Both the position numbers and the translations under genes were made by a program. 64,000 bases of DNA from Clarireedia homoeocarpa (lineage: Eukaryota > Ascomycota > Leotiomycetes > Helotiales > Rutstroemiaceae), in contig LNKV01000035.1 in NCBI GenBank assembly GCA_001465935.1, positions 186,001-250,000 on the forward strand, read 5' to 3'. Below the pieces are notes generated by a model. The model did not search any database. It was not told where the DNA came from and saw only the letters and a program-made list of their open reading frames with translations. Shown piece after piece: positions 34,949 through 46,137 of the stretch; positions within the stretch are counted from its first letter, which is position 1, and each line of letters starts with the position of its first letter.

Positions 34949-37332
34949 ATGAAGGCGCCTAACGCAACTACAGAAGAGAGTCCCCTTGGACGACAGGGCC
35001 TCGTGGATCTTGCACGAAAAATTTTAAGTACTTCTAGAGAGGGTGGAAACACTCCCCCAAATTCTCGCAACATGTCAAGAATGGGAAATCAAGATGATAG
35101 CGAGAAGCAGGCCGAATCACCCACGGCTAGATTTACTGCGGTGAACGGAAGGGACCAGAATGGAAGCGCAGCTACAACGAATGGCAACGGAAATCCGAAT
35201 GGTGTGAATGGAAGCGCGTTGCAAAGAAGAGGCTCTGACGATCGAAACGGACAGTCACGAGTCTCACCTCCTGGTCACGAGAGATTGACCATCAGCACTA
35301 ATCAAGATCAAGAGTGGCCTTCTGCAAACGGGGAAAGGACCCATTTACCTGATCGCCAGATGAATACCAGCCAAAACTCAAATGGTCATACTGAAGAAGG
35401 GTCCCACAAACGAAAGAGATCAAGCTCAATGGATCAGGGATCATCTTCCGCGAACTCATACCATAGTCATGCATTACCAAATTCTACCAAAGCAACGCCA
35501 ACAACAGCAACTACCGACTCCGATGCCGCTCGCGAAGATGGAAGTGCTCGGACGAAATCTCATACGGAATCACGGGATTCATATGCTTCCGATGCTCAGT
35601 ACCGGCAGTTCATGTCTAGTAATGATACTAGTAGAGATCCAGCTTCTAATGATATGTGGCACTCACGGCAGCAGTATCCTCATCATTCTCATGTCAACTC
35701 AGATGAGCATATTGGGGAGGTGCTCCAAAGAGCCTCACAAAGCATGGATGCAGCCAAACAGCACGATTACGATCGTCGAACTCTTTCTGGTGACGATGAT
35801 AGATCGGCTGATTCATATTCTGCGTATCCGCAGGGCGGGAGAGAGCTATCGGCACAGTCAGCCCAGCAGGATCCAAAGAAGAGGAAGCGAAATTTCAGCA
35901 ATCGCACTAAGACTGGGTGCATGACTTGCCGGAGACGAAAGAAGAAATGCGACGAAACTAGACCAGAATGTAAGTAGTGCCCAACCATGTGTACTCAGAA
36001 AACATATTTTTCTACGCAGATGCTGACGTACATCGAGGCAATAACTGTCTTCGTGGTGGATTTGTATGCTCGGGATATCAGCAACGTGGTTCTTGGCCAA
36101 AATCTGAACAGAAGCAGCCGCCTATTCCTTTGCAATCAAAGACTGAATATGAGAGCCCTTCTTCGTATCCGGCAGCATCACCGTATGGACCTCAACCGGT
36201 CAGTTCTCGTCGAGAGCCATTGCCAGGGTACCGCGGACAAAATCTGCGTGTAGACCCGCAACACAGCCGCGCTTTAATGGATGGGGAAGATCAACCAAGC
36301 GCTACATCACTTCCAAGCGCCTCTGTCAATAGCCCAGAGGTTTCGCGACTCCCAGGATCCGCGTATTCAGCTCATCAGACGTCAACGCCGCTCAGTGCAT
36401 CAAACACCAGTTACCCAGACCGTCACAAATACGATTCTCAAAGGGTCGGGCCTTACAATGATGTTTCGAGAACCGAGCGGGCAGAGGCCGAGGCAAGCAC
36501 ACCTCATCCTGTCCGCGAGCCTTCGTCTTCCACATTGCCCCATCTCTTACACCCTCAGGTACATCCCGACAGCCCTCACAGCAGTGCTCAAGTTGCGGCT
36601 CAACTAGCACTTTCTCATCCTGCCAGCCGACCACGAACTCAAAAGGAGGAAATGCTGGCAGGTCGCCATTACTTCCCTTTCGACAAAGAACTTGTTCTCG
36701 AACGTGAACGATGCAATGGAGCTTGCTGGCGTTTCAACAGTAGCACAAATCCTAACAATGGAGTATCACCCGAAGAACGAGCACGTCTTTTCCGAGACAT
36801 CTTGCAACCCAGGGATCACGTCATCTCTCCTACCCAAGCATCACCAATTACACCGGTTGGCAAAGTTGGCGATAACGTGGTTGTGGAAGCTCCTTTCAAT
36901 TGTGATTATGGTTACAATATCAGCATTGGCCAAGACGTTGCGATTGGAAAAAACTGCACGATTCTCGATACCTGCGAAGTAAAGATTGGCGATAGATGCA
37001 ACATTGGACCAAATGTCAATATCTACACTGCGACGCTGCACATTGATCCAAAGAGACGATTGGGATCAAGAGGTCCAAACTTGGGAAGGAAAATTACGAT
37101 TGATCCTGATTGTTGGATTGGTGGAGGAGTCACGATCTTGCCTGGCCGAACTATCGGAAAGGGTAGCACAGTGGGTGCTGGTTCCATTGTTACAAGGGTA
37201 TGTTGATTTCCTCTGTCGAATTTCCGAAAAAAAAAATGATACTAACATAACCTGAAGGACGTCCCACCATATACTGTCGTTTGCGGTAATCCAGCAAGAG
37301 TAATTCGAGGTCTTTACCCACCACAAGAATAA
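34949..37332 (+). CDS. Zn(II)2Cys6 DNA-binding domain fused to maltose/galactoside-type O-acetyltransferase
   Basis: Exons 34949-35969, 36038-37197 and 37258-37332 give 751 residues. Residues 1-310 are hydrophilic and low in complexity, with a KKRKR nuclear-localisation-like cluster just before the zinc cluster. The Zn2Cys6 motif CX2CX6CX6CX2CX6C spans about 324-351; its fourth cysteine codon is split by intron 1, so correct splicing is needed to make it. A Pro/Ser-rich linker follows. A Mac domain begins near 543 (KEEMLAGRHYFPFD), then a left-handed beta-helix of hexapeptide repeats (about 616-751) with NIGPNVNIYTATLHID, whose His is the likely catalytic base, and GNPARVIRGLYPP at the C-terminus. 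Acetyl-CoA is the expected cosubstrate; acceptor and DNA targets are unknown. Both halves look intact. The conserved reading across the linker argues against a chimeric model. Confidence 0.93.
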
Positions 37333-38429
37333 GTGGTTTTCGACTTGTTTCAACGATTCTCTTTAATTGATACTTGTGGCTCCACAAGTATGAACTACCA
37401 CGACCGTTGTTGCTACATATCGCTTTTTGGGGCTTTGGAGTTCTTGCATAGCGTTTTATTTTCATGCTTCTTTCTTCTTATTGGAATTCTTTCCTTCATA
37501 TTATATTGTATGTTTCTCTGGTCATAGATAGGAAAGAAAGGAAAATATGCGTTAAGTGGTGCGGTGCCTAGGACTTTTTACTTATTCTCTGTTTCAATAT
37601 TATATAGCGCGTTTGGGGCTTTGGTAGCTATGGCATGGATGTCAGCGTTTTACTGGTTTTGTCTATTTATTTACTTACTTTACGTTTATGATATACATGT
37701 GCCAAGATTATGGGATGAGGGAATGGGGTAGGGGATAGGAATGGAGATAGGTGATGGATAGATGAAAAAGCGTATTACATCTCTCCGAGAATGGATTCTT
37801 GTTTTCAATGACCCGTCTTTCTAATTTATTGGCTGAAGTCTACTCTCATCATTCTTTCAATGCCTCATGGACACGGAAAACCTAACAACTATGGAATATC
37901 GTGTCGAGTTGATATCGTGTTCATATCACCCAAAGTATATTCATTTATCAAGCGAACTACGAAAACGAACCGAGCAGACTAAAATGGTTATCCATTTCAC
38001 TGGCTCCCTATCTATATACCACCCCTCACCAATAACGGATTCCTATCCTCGCAACAACCCCCTTCCCCCAAATCTACTATTTCCTCATCAGTAAATGCTA
38101 CTCATCATGGAACCCCCCAACTAGCCCCAGCCATACTTCTCAGCTTTGCGAAACATAAAAAAACCACATCCATCCCCTTAGTTTAGTAGTCAGTCAATCA
38201 GATCAGTCAGTCATCTTTATGCGGGAGTTCTGGTAACAAAGGGGGAGTGCGAGTCAGCGAGCGAGCAGCTACTGTACCCGGCCTTGAGAGTTTCGTGTGA
38301 TAGTTATGTTATGTACAGTGCAATAAATAAATAGTCTTTATCAATAGTTAGACGCTTCCGCGTATGTTGATCAATCAATCAATCAATCCTGCTGAGGTGT
38401 TGTTGTAAGGTACCTCGGGCAAGCGCTAT

Positions 38430-38500
<71 letters not shown>

Positions 38501-39334
38501 TTACCTTTGTCGCTAAGGGGGAGGAGGGGAGGAGGGGAGGATGGATGACCGACCTCTGTATGTTTTCATGTCATCTGGATATATCTGATTTTTCTCACCA
38601 AGTTAGGAGGAGGGGAAAACGAGCGAACGTTTGGAAAGGCGACGGCTACAGCGACGGCGATGTCCTCTTTTTGAAAAGAGGAAGCTACGAAACGAAGCGA
38701 TCACTACGAAGTTGAGTTGATCTGGACTACTCCAACAAACACCCTATTTCTATTTCTATCCCTGGACCTTCCATTCCGGCATCCATCCTATCTCACTACC
38801 TTCTTCTTTCTCTAATCTAAGTATGCATGCATCATTGCCATGTAGATAGGATAGATAGATTCTTCTGAAATCATCTATCTATCCTCTCTCTATATTTCAC
38901 TCACTCACTCACTATTATACGCTCTATCGAAAGGTAACTAACTAACTCCCCAGCTGAATATAGCATTGTGTGTGTGTAAAACTCTGCGTACTCTCACTAT
39001 TACGCACACATGACCCTCTACCCTACCCTACCCTCCTCTCCCTATATATAGTTTTGACAAATGAGCCATCGAGTTTAACATTATCACATGCAGGAGTGAC
39101 ATGCACACTCACACTCTTACTCACAGCTCCTAATACTGAATCAATATCAACAGTGCAAGAAAGAAAATGCCTCATCAGCACGTTGTCTCATCGAATTAAT
39201 AATACATTCCTCTAGACTACACTACACTACCTATACCAAGTGCCCCCCTCTTCTCCACCCCTCCCTCATATCATGCACCCCTCCCCTCCATACCCGCGTC
39301 CTTCCACCCTCATTTCCCTCCCCACCATTCTTCA
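37333..39334. other. Gene-free region between convergent genes, with microsatellites
   Basis: 2.0 kb that should contain the two 3' UTRs. It includes ATCA repeats (38,371-38,388), the TTTA array listed separately, GGAGG repeats (38,519-38,540), CTCA and CTAC runs. No coding sequence is supported. Confidence 0.6.
38428..38502 (+). repeat. (TTTA)n microsatellite, about 18 units
   Basis: An essentially perfect tetranucleotide array of 75 bp in the intergenic region. Confidence 0.95.
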
Positions 39335-41323
39335 CTACTTCTTCAACCTCTTCGAACTCTGATCACTCCCCTCACTTAGCACACTCGCGCTCCTCTTCTG
39401 AGGAAGCGACGTTTCTGACTCCGGATTCCCAGCATGTGTTTCCCCTCCCTCCTTATCTGCCGCGTCTTCTTTCGTCTCCTCGTCGTTTGCACTACTTCCG
39501 TTTACGTGAGATACCCCATTGGCTTCCGTTCCTTCTACTTTAGCCTGTTCCTCTTCGGCTGCTCCTTCTCTATTTGCGGCATTGTTGTCACCATTCTGAT
39601 TCTTCTCATCTTGCTCATTTTCACCTTGACCCTCACCATCTCCTGTTCCCTTCTCTCCACCCAACCCCTCATCTTCCTTTTTCTCTCCCTTTCCCTTCGC
39701 CTTCGCCTTCGCCTTCCCCTTCCCCTTCCCCTCCCCATTAACCCCCGCCTCCTCATCACCTGCACCATCCACCTGTCCCCTCTCCATCCTCTTCCTCCTC
39801 CTCTTCTCCTCCAACGCCTCCCTCGCAACCGCAATCTCACCTCCCAACTTATCCACCACCTTCCTCGTATCCAACAAACCCGCAATCGCCGCAAACAGCG
39901 CCTCATACCCCTGCGCCACCTCCGTCGTCGCCATCATCGCCTTCTCCGGAATGCCCAGCTCAACCAATGTATTCTTGATGCGCGTCTGCTGCACTGAACT
40001 CTTCATCGTGAGCGGACGGGCCAGTTTGTCACCGCGGAAGTAGGGCCCGCCTTGTAGACGGTCGTGGTGTGTAACGCCGTAGATCTTTTCTTCTTCCTCG
40101 GAGAGTTTGCGTCGTTCAGAGGTGTTGTTGGGTGTGGACACGCTGGCCTTTTTGCTGTGGTTGGCTGGTGCGGATGGTGGGGGACCAGAGATGGATTCCC
40201 GGTGGGAAGAGTCTCGTCGGTCGTTGTTGTTGTATCCGCTTGGTGTTTGGGCGCCAGGTGTACCACTCGTAGGAGTTTGACCTTCCTGGAGAGCCTTCCT
40301 CTTCTTTGCTTTATCCGTACTCATAAGCTGTTGGAGGAGATTCTGTAGGCCTTGACTTGAAGTAAAGACGCTGATATTGCCCACGCTTTGAGGGGTATCC
40401 AGACGAGCATATAGTTCTCTTCTCTCTTCGTTGAGTTTCTCTGTTCGTGCTAAGATACGTTTGAGTTCCACCATCAGACTTTGTTCCTCTGATATTTCTT
40501 CCCTTGTTCGTGTGAGTGCATGTTCGAGGAAATCTTTCCGGATCTTCTCTTGTCGTGGATTGAAATTTAACATCTTTTGATGAATGTCGAATTCTGACAC
40601 TGTCATTGCATGCAATGGTGTGCTGATCTCCATCATCTTTGCCTGGACGAAATAGAATCTTGCTTTGAGATCTTCCATCGATCGTTCCTTCGGGGCTACG
40701 ATCATTGCATCAGGGTCCGCGTTCTCTGGCCCAGGTGGCTTGTATTCGTATCGATCCCAGATATTAGTCCATCGTGAATCGTACTCCGATACCATCTCCA
40801 TCAAGTAATCTGTTTCGTGTCGCGTCCACTCATCACTCTTCAATACCTCCTCATACTGCTGGTCGGTATATGAGTATACTTTCTTAGGCACATTGAACTT
40901 TGCAAATAGCGAATCCTGCAACTCTTCCTTCTTCCCCTCCCCACCATTCCCACTTTCATCTTCATTGCCCTCCCCATCTCGCTCCTTCCCCTTCTCTGCT
41001 TCACCCTCGGCCTTTGCCCCCGCATTCGCAGGAACCTTCCACCAATGTTTGATCATCAAATCGTCCTCCCTCCCTGCCCTAGCAGTATTCTTAAACCGCA
41101 CCCTCTCCCACCTCGCAGCCGGTTTCCGACTCGTCCATCGCTTTTTCTTGAATACTGTCCCTTCCGGCACGATCGAGATTGGATTATCGCCTCCTAAACT
41201 CTGCACTTCCCTCGCCAGACCTGCAAGTTTCGGTTTATTCGCGGCAACCTTCGCTTTTTTTGCTGGTCGAGGTGCGGCCGTGCCGGGGAGATCCAGCATG
41301 TCGCGCACATCATTGGACGTCAT
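39335..41323 (-). CDS. SWC4: Swc4 (DMAP1 family), SWR1 and NuA4 complex subunit
   Basis: Chromatin protein shared by the SWR1 H2A.Z-exchange complex and the NuA4 acetyltransferase. Single exon, 662 residues. It opens MTSNDVRDMLDLPG, a conserved family start, then FKKKRWTSRKPAARWERVRF. The SANT/Myb-like domain lies at about 140-210 (YTDQQYEEVLKSDEWTRHETDYL and onward). A coiled-coil region with REEISEEQSLMVELKRIL follows (about 255-315), then a Ser/Thr-rich linker. A second conserved block (about 435-515) contains MKSSVQQTRIKNTLVELGI. The last 140 residues are Lys/Glu/Gly-rich and low in complexity. It converges with the Zn2Cys6 fusion and is divergent from the p24 gene. Confidence 0.94.
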   Translation of the reverse strand: MTSNDVRDMLDLPGTAAPRPAKKAKVAANKPKLAGLAREVQSLGGDNPISIVPEGTVFKKKRWTSRKPAARWERVRFKNTARAGREDDLMIKHWWKVPANAGAKAEGEAEKGKERDGEGNEDESGNGGEGKKEELQDSLFAKFNVPKKVYSYTDQQYEEVLKSDEWTRHETDYLMEMVSEYDSRWTNIWDRYEYKPPGPENADPDAMIVAPKERSMEDLKARFYFVQAKMMEISTPLHAMTVSEFDIHQKMLNFNPRQEKIRKDFLEHALTRTREEISEEQSLMVELKRILARTEKLNEERRELYARLDTPQSVGNISVFTSSQGLQNLLQQLMSTDKAKKRKALQEGQTPTSGTPGAQTPSGYNNNDRRDSSHRESISGPPPSAPANHSKKASVSTPNNTSERRKLSEEEEKIYGVTHHDRLQGGPYFRGDKLARPLTMKSSVQQTRIKNTLVELGIPEKAMMATTEVAQGYEALFAAIAGLLDTRKVVDKLGGEIAVAREALEEKRRRKRMERGQVDGAGDEEAGVNGEGKGKGKAKAKAKGKGEKKEDEGLGGEKGTGDGEGQGENEQDEKNQNGDNNAANREGAAEEEQAKVEGTEANGVSHVNGSSANDEETKEDAADKEGGETHAGNPESETSLPQKRSASVLSEGSDQSSKRLKK

Positions 41324-41700
41324 ATTGACTGTAGAATTAGGTGAGTAAATTTGAAGCGCTGGAAGGCGCTTCGGGAAGAATCACAGTATTTATGAGGGCG
41401 GCTGTACGGGCGAGATTGTTGATAAATGAAAGAATGTGAATTAATAGTAAACCCGATAACTGAAATAAATCTACTCAGTTAAATTGAATGAATATCGAGA
41501 AAGACGAGACGACCCAACCAAATCCAAAGGTAAAAACCACTTATCGCAGCAACCCCTTCCTTATCACCACGTGCCCCCAACTTAATTTCAATTGCACACC
41601 CCTGGCAGCTGTGAAAGTCGCGAACGTGTTCTATCTATCTATCAATCTACCAGCGAAGCTCAAGTAACACGCAAACAAAAAAAGTCAATCGCCAGCCGAA
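41324..41700. promoter_or_regulatory. Bidirectional promoter between SWC4 and p24 gene
   Basis: 377 bp between divergent start codons. No CAT occurs in it, so the SWC4 leader has no upstream ATG, whereas plus-strand ATGs are present before 41,500. No binding site could be assigned. Confidence 0.5.
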
Positions 41701-42703
41701 ATGCGTTCCATACTCCCCCTCCTATCACTCTCCGCCCTCCTCGCCCCAGTCCAATCCCTCTATTTCTACATCGACGGCACCACACCAAAATGTTTCTTCG
41801 AGGAATTGCCCAAGGATACCTTGGTCGTGGGACACTACACCGCAGAGGAGTACGACGAGAACCGCAAGCAGTGGAGTACGCATGATGGCCTCAATATATA
41901 TATATCCGTCGATGTACGTCACTCCTCCCATGCACTCTCCCTCGGCATCAAACCCCCCCTCCTTCCCCCTCCCTCCCACAAAACTAACCACTTCCTCCCC
42001 TCTAGGAACTCTTCGACAACGACCACCGCGTAGTCTCGCAACGGGGATCCTCCAAAGGCCGCTTTACCTTCACGGCCGCCGACAGCGGCGACCACAAGAT
42101 CTGCTTCACACCATCATCGACCTCAGGTTCGACTGGTTGGCTCAGCGCACTGCACCCGCTGGGCGGCATCAAGCTGACGCTTGATATGGCGATTGGCGAG
42201 ACGAGCCAGATCGAGAGCAGTGATAAAGGGAAGATCAACGATATTGTGCAGAAGGTGAAGGATTTGAATGGGCGGCTGCAGGATATTCGACGAGAGCAGG
42301 TTTTCCAAAGGGTGAGTTTTTCTGTTTGTTTGTGTGTTTGTTTAGTTGCCTGTTCTTGATTTTGGGTGGATGTTGGCGAGAAGATAAGAAGAGAGGAAAG
42401 GAAAGAGGGGGTGAGAATTGTACTATTTGTGGATTTGCAAAAGTGTGCAAGGGTAAAGCAGGATGGATGATGGATGATGGATGACAAGATCGAAAGACAA
42501 AGAAAGATTGCCATACAGACATTCAGATAGAAACTAATGAGATACTACCACAGGAACGAGAAGCCGAATTCAGAGATCAATCCGAATCAACAAACACAAG
42601 AGTCGTCCGATGGACCTTGATTCAATTGGTAGTTTTAGGCATCACATGTGCATGGCAACTCTCTCACTTGCGATCTTTCTTCATCAAGCAGAAGTTGACT
42701 TAG
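41701..42703 (+). CDS. p24 family cargo receptor, alpha type (Erp1-like)
   Basis: Type I membrane protein of COPII/COPI vesicles in the early secretory pathway. Exons 41701-41913, 42006-42311 and 42554-42703 give 222 residues. Signal peptide at 1-19, then LYFYIDGTTPKCFFEELP, the characteristic start of alpha p24 GOLD domains; the paired cysteine lies in DHKICFTP. A coiled-coil segment (KVKDLNGRLQDIRREQ) precedes the last exon, which encodes the membrane helix (LIQLVVLGITCAWQL) and a cytosolic tail ending KQKLT, a KXKXX-type COPI retrieval signal. Intron 2 is 242 bp, unusually long for this window, and has a stop-containing interior. Assignment to Erp1 rather than Erp5/6 cannot be settled by eye. 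Confidence 0.92.
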
Positions 42704-43730
42704 AGCTGCGGGGGAAAAGAGAGCTACGATTATGGGAAAAGATGGGAAAGGGGCTACTTTGTGCTGCGTGGTGTTAAGTTGATTGATCAATCAATGGGTT
42801 GGTTACGGTGGGATTTTATCTGTCAATGGTGAAAAGGGAAGATGTGCCTATATTTTTGTCCTTGCTTTCAAGAGTTAACGGTTAAAATGAAGATGAAAAA
42901 GTTGTATGAGCCATATTAAGGGACAGATATTTTGTTAGCGTTTATCAGTGCAATGATATGATATAAATCCAATCACGAACAATCACAAAGTCAAAATCTC
43001 TGCCATTTCTAAACACACATTCAATTATCACATAATATATTTCTATTACACTGCCCATTCAATGAGAGAAAACCCCTTTTTATCATTCGTAGAAAACCTG
43101 AACAAAACAAGCTGACGTCTTTCTCCAGGCCCAATGCATCTAATTTGAATTCACTCCTAATTCGCCGTGTACTTCAATCCGCTCCGCTCCAAAACAAGAA
43201 CTAGAAGAAAAGCTATACATCGTAAAAAGAGTCCAATCCTTGGATTGAGACCACGTTTCTTTGTACGTCGGAGAGCCATGAATTTAGTGCGAGAACGGAG
43301 AAAAATGATGCCATGCGATGCCGAGGATGATGTAGTTGACGGAGGAGGAAAGCGTAAGAAAAACAAAATATTAGTCTGGAAAATTACTTTCGTTGAGAAG
43401 GTCCCCCAAATTGCTAATCGAAGGTTGTGGTAGGATACGTAATCGTGTTCTGAGCCAAGCTGTTGCCGCGGAAAGGAGGGTATGTATGATTCCACAGCGA
43501 GAGGCTACGCTGCCAATTCGGACGCTGGTTTGGTACAATGATCTTATCTGGGACGATTTGTGAAATGAGGTCTGTTCATTACAACCGACTTCCAAATTTC
43601 AAGTCGGGAAAAAAGTTAACGAGTAGGTCCAAAGGTGATGAGTCTCCTTGTGACCAAAATTAAGGGAGAGGTTTCATCCTATTCTTGATATCAGTATGTT
43701 GCGTTGACACATAACACTAGAAAACAAGTA
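42704..43730. other. Shared 3' region between p24 and casein kinase genes
   Basis: 1.0 kb between convergent stop codons. Frames at 43,157-43,495 and opposite strand overlap with no domain. Expected to hold both 3' UTRs, including a possible 57-bp intron at the very end of the kinase transcript. Confidence 0.55.
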
Positions 43731-45305
43731 CTAACCGCAGCAAAGCGCTTTCATGATTTTCTGCATTAACGTCGGCTGTGCTTCCGTCGCCCTCGGGGTC
43801 TGGTTCACGTTTGGTTGCTGAGTTGACATCCTCTGGGGAAGATTGTTCGAGCTGTTCTGGAACTGTGCCTGAGTTGAGCCGGCTGGAGTAGCGGCGTCTT
43901 GCAGGCCCCCCGCCGCTCCGCTGTTGCGTTTCGGGGCCAAGGCGCCTGGGGCGTTTGGCCGATCGCGCGTCTTCCCCATCCCCGGCTTTATTGGAGATGG
44001 TGGCGGGGGTTGCGCGGCGTTTAAACGGGCGGTAGTGAGGTGATTTGGGGTGGTGTTTCCACGATTTGAGTGTAACTCTCTTTGTGTTGCTCCTGGGCCT
44101 GGATTGGGTGGGTGCATCATAGGTGGTTGGGAAGGATGTTTCATGGCTTCCCATCCCTTTCCGCCGTTCAACTTCATCCAGTCGTACTCTCCATCTTCCA
44201 CTTCGCCAGTGTTCTTTAATGCTTGGGTGAAAAGCTCTCGCAAGTAATCGTAATCTGGAGTATCCTCGAAGCCCAGATTCCTAACGTAACTCAGGTACTT
44301 GTTGAACTCTTCTGGGAAACCATCGCACAGATCCTTGATTGCGGTCGTCTGCTTTTTCTCTCCAATCTTCTCGTACTTCTGCTTGTTGGTAGCAGCCTTG
44401 AGTCCTTGCCATGGCAAACCTCCGCGTAAGAAATACATGAAAACATGTCCAAGAGCTTCCAGATCGTCGCGACGCGATTGTTCCCGTCCCAAATGTGTGT
44501 TGATACTCATGTATCTCGCGGTACCGGATAAGGATTTTCGCTCACGATATGGGATGTGTTGCTTCGTCTTGGGATCGCGGTATTGCTTGGCCATTCCAAA
44601 ATCGACGACATGGATGACATTGGCGGATTTTGTATTTGGTCGACCAATCAAGAAATTATCGGGTTTGATATCACGATAGATGAGGTTCTTTTCATGAATG
44701 GTTTGTACCCTTGAAAGCTATTTTGGTCGAGTCAGCATATACCAATCACCTTCGCTGCCTAAACACGGGAGACCAACCATTTGCTTTGCTACCATAACCA
44801 CGGTCTTGATGGTGAATCTCCTGTTGCAATGATCGAATAAATCTTCCAGCGATGGACCGAGCAGGTCGATGACCAGGATGTTGTGAAGACCTTCTTGACC
44901 GAAGTAATAAACATTAGGGATACCGGCTAATCTCAATCAGTTATGTCATCTCCAAAATATTATTGCTCGAATACTGACGGCAGCCAACAAGAATCTTGTA
45001 TGTTCGATATTCGTCTCGCAATTGTGGTGCATCACTCTTTCGGGGCTCCTATTGTGTGTAAACAGCGTCAGTAAATATTCCCAACCATCAGACCTCCTGC
45101 CCCTATCTCTTGGCCAATGCTCCCGTGTGTGCCAGCTTGAATTGAACGATGAGATGAATGCAAGATTAAAACGTACGAATTTGATAGCCACTTGTTGATT
45201 GTTGAGTAAGTTGGTGCCCTCGAAGATCACACCGAATGAACCCTCTCCGATTTTCTTTCCCACGCGATAATGAACGCCAACGACATTGGATGAAGAGGAA
45301 GCCAT
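43731..45305 (-). CDS. YCK1: Casein kinase 1, Yck type (C-terminal di-cysteine)
   Basis: Ser/Thr kinase of the plasma-membrane CK1 group. Exons on the minus strand: 45305-45177, 45048-44979, 44926-44778 and 44717-43731, giving 444 residues. It starts MASSSSNVVGVHYRVG, with the glycine loop KKIGEGSFG and FEGTNLL, which is closer to yeast Yck1/2 than to Hrr25. Further motifs are EPRKSDAPQLRDEYRTYK, the catalytic loop YRDIKPDN, and DFG as VVDFGMAK. The CK1 signature SINTHLGREQSRRDD lies in exon 4. A Pro/Asn/Gln-rich tail ends KALCCG, where the cysteines suit palmitoylation. The first introns split the N-lobe. A GTTAGT sequence overlaps the stop codon and could be spliced without changing the protein. 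Confidence 0.94.
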
Positions 45306-45748
45306 CGAAATAGATATTAAAAGAGCTCACGATAGAGCTCTGTAAGAGAAAAGAATTGAGATGGTTGGAATTGATGTCGAGAAAAAAGGAACGTTAAGTC
45401 GACAGCCTAATCGATTGTTTGCCGTTCGTTGCAGAAACCCAAGACACAACCACCTTTTTTTGGAGAAGAGAAGAGAAGAACGCGACGACTGTGGCCAAGT
45501 TATTATTATCGGCCGGTAGTATGAAAGCGCAAAAGGGAAAACATTCAATGAAATGAATGTTCAAAACGAAGAATCCCAAATGAAATTGTTGTAATCCCCG
45601 AAGACGGTTGGACTGGAGAAATTTTTGTCGTGGATTATTGAGGAATGGGGAATAGGTTGGGATGGGGATGGGGATGGGATGCAGGTGGTTTTCTTTTTTT
45701 CGTTAGAGAAAGGCGAAGCGGTGATGGGTGTGGGTGTAGGAGGTGTGG

Positions 45749-46001
45749 GTGTGGATGGGAGTGGAAGTGGAAGTGGATGTGGAAGTGGATGTGGATGTGG
45801 ATGGGAGATGGGAGATGGGAGTGGATGTGGATGTGGATGGGAGTGGATGTGAGTGGTCGAGTGGTGAGTGGTAAAGGGCAAAGGGCAAAGGGCGAAGAGC
45901 GGGCGAAACGGGAGAAGGGTGTTGGATGGGTTTGGATGGGTTTGGATGGGCTTGGTGAGGTTTGGTGAGGTTTGGTGAGGTTTGGTGAGGTTTGGTGAGG
46001 C
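45749..46001 (+). repeat. GTGGAT and TTGGTGAGGT tandem repeats
   Basis: GTGGAT/GTGGAA hexamers at 45,749-45,850, GGGCAAA units near 45,877-45,895, TTTGGATGGG decamers near 45,927-45,950 and five TTGGTGAGGT decamers at 45,952-46,001. All are G-rich on the plus strand. Confidence 0.8.
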
Positions 46002-46052
46002 TGGAACTGGGAACTTGGAACTCACATGAGAGGCTGCGCTGGTTTGTAGTTG

Positions 46053-46137
46053 GTCCTTTGTCCTTTGTCCTTTGTCCTTTGTCCTTATCCTTTATCCTTT
46101 ATCCTTTGTCCTTTGTCCTTTGTTCTTTGTTCTTTGT
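46053..46137 (+). repeat. (TCCTTTG)n heptamer repeat
   Basis: About twelve heptamers, changing from TCCTTTG to TCCTTTA, back to TCCTTTG and then TTCTTTG. The frames crossing it are repeat translations. Confidence 0.85.
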
